Assembly: GCA_934725525.1 (NCBI GenBank)
Contig: CAKVCG010000015.1
Coordinates: 1-19,346, forward strand
DNA from: an uncultured Brachyspira sp.
Lineage (GTDB): Bacteria; Spirochaetota; Brachyspiria; Brachyspirales; Brachyspiraceae
DNA length: 19,346 bases
Direction: 5' to 3'
In this document: piece after piece, positions 14,238 to 19,346 of the stretch
Position numbering within the stretch: the stretch's first letter is position 1
Layout: every line of letters starts with the position of its first letter
Notes under the pieces: generated by a model
The model's input: the letters and a program-made list of their open reading frames with translations, nothing else
What the model was told of the DNA's origin: nothing
Database searches by the model: none
Program-made: the position numbers and the translations under genes

Positions 14238-15521
14238 ATGTATAAAATATCCGAATTAAAAGAATTATTAAAAAATAAAAAATTAGACGATAAATTTAGC
14301 GCGATATACGGCGGAGATAAAAACTCAATCGAAGAGGCCTATTTAAGATTGCTTTCCGTTTCGGAGCATTTTCAAAAAATAGAAAAATCGGATAATGTCC
14401 GGATATTCAGCGCTTCGGGAAGAACGGAATTGTCGGGAAATCACACCGACCATAATAACGGCTACGTTTTGACGGCTTCGATTAATTTGGATAAATTGAC
14501 TTTGGTTTCAAAAAGAGAAGATAAAAAAATAATCGTTTATACTGACGGAAGTAATAATCCCGATTCTATAGATATTAATAATTTGGAAATCGATAAAAAA
14601 GAATATGGAAAATCCGCCGCTTTAATAAGAGGAGTTTGCGCGGGACTTATAAATTCGGGTTATAAAATCGGAGGATTTACCGCATCTTTAAATAATAAAG
14701 TTTTGATAGGAAGCGGACTCAGCAGTTCGGCAAGTTTTGAATCTTTAATCGGCGAAATTTTAAATTCTCTTTATAACGAAAATAAAATAGAAAAAACGGA
14801 AATAGCATTGATAGGACAATTTGCGGAAAATATTTATTTCGGTAAACCTTGCGGACTTATGGACCAAATAGGCTGTTCGGTTGGAGGAATAATTTCAATA
14901 GATTTCAAAAATCCAAAAGTTCCGCAAATAGAAAAAGTGGAATACGACTTTGAAAAATCGGGCTACGCTTTAACGATAGTAGACGCGAAGGGAGACCATA
15001 GTTCGCTTACGAAAGAATATGCGGCTATAAGAGAAGAAATGAACGCTATCGCAAAATATTTTTCAAAAGAAGTTTGTCGAGATATAACAAAAGAAGAATT
15101 AATTTCAAACGCTTCAAAAATAAGAGAGAAAATCGGCGACAGAGCGATAATGCGAGCCTATCATTTTATATCCGAAAACGAAAGAGTAATAAATCAAATT
15201 AACGCTTTAAAAAACAACGATATAAAAAAATATTTAAATCTTATGAACGAATCTGGGCTTTCAAGTTTTATGTATTTGCAAAATTGTTTTTCAATTACAA
15301 GCTCAAAAAATATGGGAGTCGCTTTGGGTTTAACTATTACGAAAGATTTTCTAAACGGAGACGGAGCATGCAGAGTTCATGGCGGAGGTTTTGCGGGAAC
15401 TATTCAGGCTTTGATTCCTTTAAATAGAGTGGAAGAATATACGAAACTCATGGATTCTATATTTGGAGATAAAAGCGCTATTAAAATAAAAGTTCGACAA
15501 TCTCCCGTTTGCGAAGTATAA
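14238..15521 (+). CDS. galK: Galactokinase-family GHMP kinase
   Basis: GHMP-fold sugar kinase; galactokinases phosphorylate galactose to galactose-1-phosphate in the Leloir pathway. At 427 residues it is of usual or slightly larger size. Visible motifs are the galactokinase signature as GRTELSGNHTDHNNG (61-75), the phosphate loop GSGLSSSAS (158-166), catalytic Asp209 in LMDQIGC, and the third motif VHGGGFAGT (380-388). The signature deviates: canonical GEHTDY reads GNHTDH, so the sugar-binding Glu is Asn68, and the usual NSNVxHxL block reads DAKGDHSSL (249-257). Arg62, His69 and Asp71 are kept. This divergent form resembles the GNHTDH subgroup I recall from Clostridia. No other gal genes are near. 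Kinase activity is likely; galactose as the substrate is probable but not proven. Confidence 0.85.
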   Translation: MYKISELKELLKNKKLDDKFSAIYGGDKNSIEEAYLRLLSVSEHFQKIEKSDNVRIFSASGRTELSGNHTDHNNGYVLTASINLDKLTLVSKREDKKIIVYTDGSNNPDSIDINNLEIDKKEYGKSAALIRGVCAGLINSGYKIGGFTASLNNKVLIGSGLSSSASFESLIGEILNSLYNENKIEKTEIALIGQFAENIYFGKPCGLMDQIGCSVGGIISIDFKNPKVPQIEKVEYDFEKSGYALTIVDAKGDHSSLTKEYAAIREEMNAIAKYFSKEVCRDITKEELISNASKIREKIGDRAIMRAYHFISENERVINQINALKNNDIKKYLNLMNESGLSSFMYLQNCFSITSSKNMGVALGLTITKDFLNGDGACRVHGGGFAGTIQALIPLNRVEEYTKLMDSIFGDKSAIKIKVRQSPVCEV

Positions 15522-15556
15522 ATCAAAACGAAATATAAATTAATAAAAATAGAAAA

Positions 15557-17290
15557 TTATTTGTCCGCGACAATATCTATTTTCTCATATTCTTCTGGAG
15601 GCAAAGTTTTCGGGGCTTTTTCGGAAATATCTCTCAATTCTTTCGAGTAAAAATATTCCGTTCCAGAGATTTTTTTAGTGATATATTTTCTTATATTCGA
15701 TATATAAACCGTAACGCCGGGAAAAAATCCTTCCATCGAAGAGACGCTGCTGTTTGATAGTTTTTCAAATTCTTCGCTCATTTGTTTTCTTTTTTCTTCC
15801 AATTCGGCGGTTTCTTTTACGAGATTAGTCACTTTCTTCAAAATATTTTTTATCGTATCTCTTTTATTTTCCGGTATTCTCTGTATAAACGCTTTCGGGT
15901 CTTTAAAATATTCCGAACCGAGCAAAGTTTTATATTTATTTATCTCTTCTCTGTTCGCTTTTACCGTTGTTTGTATATTTTTAAATAGAGCGTAAGCTTC
16001 GGCGTCTCTTCCCACAATAACGGTCGTTTTGGATTCGCTTATAGCTCCTATGCTTTTTGCCCAAATTCCGTTTAAAGCCTTTATGTTTCCGCCGATTATT
16101 ACCCCCTTTCCTTCCAATGCTATTACTCTATTATTGCAAGAAATATCGGAGTTTACTATTTGATTAGCTATTACATCGTCGTTCGATATTAAATTTGCGT
16201 TTCTTATAAAAGAAGCGTAAACTTTTCCGTTTATATGCATATCGCTGTCGGGTCCGCCGATTATTCCTCCAGATACGATTAGATTTCCGCCGCAGTTTAT
16301 TTTAGCGTCCTCGATATTTCCGTTTACTTTAATATCGCCTTCCGTTTTAATGCTAAATCCCTGTGTGACATTTTCTTTGATTATAACCGAGCCGTCAACC
16401 TCTATATTTCCAGTAGACAAATCGACTTTTTCAATTTCAATAACATTGCTAACGGATATGGTATTGTTGTTGTTCACCAGAATTCCTTTTATAGCGCTTT
16501 TTATATTTATTCCGTCTGCTTCGACTTTAAGATTATTTCCTATTTTGTAGCAAGGGTCTTCGTCATAATGCGCTTCCAAAACTTCATCGTATATATTGAG
16601 TCCGTCAACGGCGGGTTTTTCGGGAATGAAATGAGCTATTTGAACTCCCGCGTCTATATTATGTATAAAACTTCTTTCTTTAAAATCGATGCTTCCGTCT
16701 TCAGATTTTTTTCCCGTTTCTATCGACATATCGTAATCGAGTATAACTTTTTGCACATTTCCATCAACGGGTTTTTTCCCTTCAACGAATACGCAGCAAA
16801 CCCCTTCGTTAAATTTTAGATTCTCTTCGACAAGCCCCGCGACTTTATCGTAATCAACCATTAATTTAATAGGTATTTCTGAAATAAGATTTTGAATATC
16901 GTCAGCCGATAATTGTCTTTTTAATTCTTTTTGAGGAGGCAAAACCATAATCCCGCGCCATTTATCTTCCACATTTATAACGGGAATAACCGAAACGGAA
17001 TTCATCCCGTCATAAACTACATAACCGAAAACAGCACTTCTATATATGCCCGTCATTTTATCGAATTTAACATTTTTTCCCGCTTTGATTCCCGCTCTTT
17101 TAGTGATTGATTTTAAAATCTGCTCGCCCGTTACCGCGTAATTTTTCAAAAGCTTCGTATATAAAAGTTGATTATTAGGTTCAGCGTCCACAATTTTATC
17201 GTATATTTCCCGAACATTAATCGTATTGTCGAAAGAATATTCGTAATTGTTTGGGTCCATTGAAAGCAAACCGCTATTTTCCGTTGCCAT
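15557..17290 (-). CDS. FapA-family protein (DUF342), polymer-forming beta-helix
   Basis: 577 residues, cytosolic, no signal peptide. The N-terminal 270 residues match the FapA layout, including the VRSGDxLA-like region in diverged form and FIPEKPAVDGLNIYDE (221-236). Residues 270-430 form a beta-helix of hydrophobic/Gly/Asn rungs, such as GNIEVDGSVIIKENV, GDIKVNGNIEDAKI and GNLIVSGGIIGGPDSDMHIN. A predicted coiled coil (435-515) and a short C-terminal domain follow. FapA in Vibrio helps place the polar flagellum; in spirochaetes the role is unknown. AAGGAG (17302-17297) lies six bases before the ATG. It follows the methyltransferase by 32 bp on the same strand and converges with galK, 35 bp apart. 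No flagellar genes lie nearby. Confidence 0.85.
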   Translation of the reverse strand: MATENSGLLSMDPNNYEYSFDNTINVREIYDKIVDAEPNNQLLYTKLLKNYAVTGEQILKSITKRAGIKAGKNVKFDKMTGIYRSAVFGYVVYDGMNSVSVIPVINVEDKWRGIMVLPPQKELKRQLSADDIQNLISEIPIKLMVDYDKVAGLVEENLKFNEGVCCVFVEGKKPVDGNVQKVILDYDMSIETGKKSEDGSIDFKERSFIHNIDAGVQIAHFIPEKPAVDGLNIYDEVLEAHYDEDPCYKIGNNLKVEADGINIKSAIKGILVNNNNTISVSNVIEIEKVDLSTGNIEVDGSVIIKENVTQGFSIKTEGDIKVNGNIEDAKINCGGNLIVSGGIIGGPDSDMHINGKVYASFIRNANLISNDDVIANQIVNSDISCNNRVIALEGKGVIIGGNIKALNGIWAKSIGAISESKTTVIVGRDAEAYALFKNIQTTVKANREEINKYKTLLGSEYFKDPKAFIQRIPENKRDTIKNILKKVTNLVKETAELEEKRKQMSEEFEKLSNSSVSSMEGFFPGVTVYISNIRKYITKKISGTEYFYSKELRDISEKAPKTLPPEEYEKIDIVADK

Positions 17291-17322
17291 AATAATCTCC
17301 TTAAAATTTTATTTATTCTTAC

Positions 17323-18123
17323 TTATTTCCTACACAAAAAAAGCATCACATCGCCTTTATTAAATATTTTAACATATTTATCAAAAAATAACTTTATTAA
17401 TTTATTAGGTTTTTTCTCCATAGGAATACTTCCCCAAGAAAAATCTTTAATAATATTGAAGCCTATACTTTTCATATATTGAGATAAAGTTTTTTTTGAA
17501 AAAAGCCATAAATGTTGAGGCATAACCGCCCGCCATTTTGCTCCGTATTTTTTCGCAAATATTCCGTCCACATTTGGAGTCGTAATAGCCAAATAGCCCC
17601 CTTTAGCGAGTATTCTATAAACTTCTTTTAAGGTTTCGGCGGGATTTGGAACATGCTCTATAACATGCGAAAAATGTATAAACGAAAAAAAATCGCTTTC
17701 AAAACCGATATCTATAAGGCTTTTCTCGTAAACTTTCAAATTATAATTTTCTCTCGCATATTTTGCCGAAGAAGAACAAATTTCCACTCCATAAGTATCG
17801 TAGCCTTCGCTTTTTAAATAATTAAGAGTCATACCCGTAGCGCATCCTATATCCAAAACATTTTTATTTGGAAATTCTTTTTTTATATTTTCAAATCCTA
17901 TATCTTTTAACGCGAGTCTTATCAACTTAAAAAAATTCTCCTGATTTGCAACCTCGTATTCAAAATAATTGTCGTCATATATAGCGTCAATTTCTTTTTG
18001 GGTTATGATGGGATATTGATATATTAATCCGCAATTCAAACATTTATTATAACTAACTAAATCGGATTTTATATAAATCTCCGATTCTTCGCCGTTGCAG
18101 AATTCGCATTTATTATTTGTCAT
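17323..18123 (-). CDS. SAM-dependent methyltransferase with N-terminal Cys4 knuckle
   Basis: Class I methyltransferase of the Methyltransf_23 type, about 266 residues from the ATG at 18123; the substrate is unknown. An in-frame TTG six codons upstream (18141) is the alternative start. The ATG is preferred because it directly precedes TNNKCEFC, where the first domain begins. Numbered from that ATG, two CxxC pairs (6/9 and 28/31) form a small zinc ribbon of the kind found in methyltransferases acting on sugars or polysaccharides. SAM motif I is VLDIGCATG (89-97), with acidic Glu114 in YGVE, the HVIEHVPNPAETL block (152-164) and GGYLAITTPN (175-184). The ending MLFLCRK is family-like. It lies 65 bp after the PASTA gene and 32 bp before fapA in the same direction. 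Confidence 0.82.
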   Translation of the reverse strand: MTNNKCEFCNGEESEIYIKSDLVSYNKCLNCGLIYQYPIITQKEIDAIYDDNYFEYEVANQENFFKLIRLALKDIGFENIKKEFPNKNVLDIGCATGMTLNYLKSEGYDTYGVEICSSSAKYARENYNLKVYEKSLIDIGFESDFFSFIHFSHVIEHVPNPAETLKEVYRILAKGGYLAITTPNVDGIFAKKYGAKWRAVMPQHLWLFSKKTLSQYMKSIGFNIIKDFSWGSIPMEKKPNKLIKLFFDKYVKIFNKGDVMLFLCRK

Positions 18124-18188
18124 CGCTATATAATACCCCAATATTCATAATCGGAAAAATTTTCACAATTCTTATATATAAATCAATT

Positions 18189-18839
18189 TTAATTTTTTTT
18201 ATTAACCGTCAAAGTTATTTCCATATTATTTTTTATAATCTCGTTCGCTTTTGGAATTTGAGATAAAACAATATCGTTTTCGTTAGTCGCGTCTTGCAAT
18301 TCAATAATATCGTTAATAATAATATTCGGCAGTTTGCTTATCACTTCGTTTGAGATTATATTAATCGCCTCTTCGTATTTCATTCCCGTAATGTCGGGCA
18401 TATTTAAAGTTATCTGTTCGGGGACGTTGATTACCAAATATACAGTTCTTCCTTCTTTGATTTTTACTCCGCCTTTAGGCGCTTGATTTACAACCGTTCC
18501 CAAAGGAAAATTGCTGAAATAATGAGTTTGCACTTTTAGATTAATATTTTCTTTTTCCAAAATATCAAAAGCTTCGTAAATTTCTTTATTCAAAACATCG
18601 GGAAGTATAAAAGATTTTCCGCCCGCTTTTACCACGATAAACACGACTATTGAAACTACAAAACATTGCAAAACGAATAATAATAAAGCGAAAAGAATAA
18701 GCCTCTTAAAAACCAAAGCCGAGCTTGGATTAACCATTATATCTTTCGGCAGAATTATTTTTAGAAATTTCAATATTTTAATCTTCGCTTTATTAAAAAA
18801 ATATTTTGTTTTATTTGATTTATTAATTAAATATTTCAT
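18189..18839 (-). CDS. Membrane protein with two PASTA domains
   Basis: 216 residues. The first 45 are strongly basic (Lys-rich) and should be cytosolic. One membrane segment spans about 46-71 (RLILFALLLFVLQCFVVSIV onward). Outside are two PASTA repeats, 75-139 (ILPDVLNKEIYEAFDILEKE, then NQAPKGGVKIKEG) and 144-213 (NMPDITGMKYEEAINII, then SQIPKANEIIKNN). PASTA domains bind peptidoglycan or muropeptides and usually occur in Ser/Thr kinases or PBPs; here neither partner domain is present. It follows fmt by 19 bp. As I recall, fmt followed by a small PASTA protein recurs in other spirochaetes. A role in wall sensing or synthesis in the periplasm is inferred. Confidence 0.85.
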   Translation of the reverse strand: MKYLINKSNKTKYFFNKAKIKILKFLKIILPKDIMVNPSSALVFKRLILFALLLFVLQCFVVSIVVFIVVKAGGKSFILPDVLNKEIYEAFDILEKENINLKVQTHYFSNFPLGTVVNQAPKGGVKIKEGRTVYLVINVPEQITLNMPDITGMKYEEAINIISNEVISKLPNIIINDIIELQDATNENDIVLSQIPKANEIIKNNMEITLTVNKKN

Positions 18840-18858
18840 AATTTATAATTAAACTCCT

Positions 18859-19346
18859 CTATTTAAAATATTCGCCCGTATTTAATTTATTTCCGCATAA
18901 AAATTCTTTCACGGTTTGTCTTTTTTTGCCTTCTCTTTGCAATTCTTTTATTATATAAATTCCGTTTAATGCCGAGACAAAAATTCCATCGTTATTTGCT
19001 TCGAGTATTTTTCCAAAATTTGAACTATTGTCGGATTTTTGATATTCGCTTTTAAAAACTTTTATCATAAAATTATCGTAATAACAAAACTCGGTTGGAT
19101 ATTTAACAAAGGCTTTAGTCATATTATGCAAAATTAAAGCGTCTTTTGTAAAATCTAATTTTCCGTCTTCTTTTTTTATTTTTCCGCAATAAGTCGCTTT
19201 TTTATCGTCCTGCTTTTTCAAATTTGAAACATATTTGTCGACATCGCTAAAAAATGTTTTAAGCAAATTAACTCCGCTTTTTTTAATTTCTTCGTATAAT
19301 TCGTAAAATTGCCAATTTTCTAAAATTTCAAATTCGTCTTGAAGTA
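18859..19346 (-). CDS. fmt: Methionyl-tRNA formyltransferase, C-terminal part (5' end outside window)
   Basis: The frame is open from the window edge to the TAA at 18861-18859, about 161 codons, without a start. It holds the end of the catalytic domain and the C-terminal OB-like tRNA-binding domain. ATYCGKIKKEDGKLDFTKDA matches the family's conserved K-x3-E-x-x-(I/L)-(D/N)-(W/F) block. Downstream are AFVKYPTEFCYYDN, corresponding to the family RAFNPWPxxw, then the strand pair GKILEANNDGIFVSALNGIY and the ending LREG-like QREGKKRQTVKEFL. It formylates Met-tRNA-fMet for translation initiation. A TTG at 19266 should not be taken as the start, because coding sequence continues upstream to the edge. 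The PASTA gene follows 19 bp later. Confidence 0.88.
   Translation of the reverse strand, partial: LQDEFEILENWQFYELYEEIKKSGVNLLKTFFSDVDKYVSNLKKQDDKKATYCGKIKKEDGKLDFTKDALILHNMTKAFVKYPTEFCYYDNFMIKVFKSEYQKSDNSSNFGKILEANNDGIFVSALNGIYIIKELQREGKKRQTVKEFLCGNKLNTGEYFK

Noticed and set aside
15522..15556. Terminator between galK and fapA
   Set aside because: The 35-bp gap is only AT-rich, with no GC stem. The other convergent junctions (2657-2660 and 5635-5639) leave no room for one either.
18859..19266. Complete small protein starting at TTG 19266
   Set aside because: The frame stays open and fmt-like up to the window edge, so the TTG is internal to a gene cut by the window.

Overview
The window is AT-rich DNA (well under 35% G+C by eye) from what looks like a host-associated spirochaete, most likely Brachyspira or a close relative. 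The reasons are the base composition, AGA/TAT/AAA-rich codon use, a FapA/DUF342 protein, a kinase-less membrane PASTA protein directly downstream of fmt, and many small outer-membrane beta-barrel proteins in a genome with otherwise compact housekeeping genes. The genus is an inference; no rRNA or other decisive marker is present.

Left part (1-5640). A possible phase-variable ORF runs off the left edge on the minus strand, with four copies of a 5-bp repeat inside its first codons. Divergent from it is cysS (cysteinyl-tRNA synthetase), followed 10 bp later by a YprB-like DEDD exonuclease. Convergent with these are an iron-containing alcohol dehydrogenase family protein that has lost every metal ligand I can place, with a 10-bp inverted repeat around its own promoter, and a low-specificity threonine aldolase. 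pyrR is transcribed divergently from the aldolase from a good promoter with a very short leader.

Middle (5640-8563, minus strand). rsmD, a membrane-anchored SLBB-domain protein and a 672-residue acidic low-complexity protein with internal repeats lie in one direction. The last two are 2 bp apart and look translationally coupled. The rsmD promoter sits so close to the ATG that its mRNA would be leaderless.

Surface cluster (8858-14017, plus strand). Six consecutive genes encode exported, probably outer-membrane beta-barrel proteins. They form three paralogous pairs in the order A1-B1-A2-B2-C1-C2: the A-B unit has been duplicated in tandem, and C has been duplicated separately. A long structured leader precedes A1. 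A 93-bp element with perfect 12-bp terminal inverted repeats follows C2. This is the most distinctive part of the window.

Right part (14238-19346). A divergent galactokinase-family gene has its own promoter and converges with a minus-strand set read as fmt (5' end outside the window), PASTA-domain membrane protein, SAM methyltransferase with a Cys4 knuckle, and FapA/DUF342. No CRISPR array, tRNA, rRNA or transposase gene was seen. Clear intrinsic terminators are also absent, and the convergent gene pairs are packed almost end to end.
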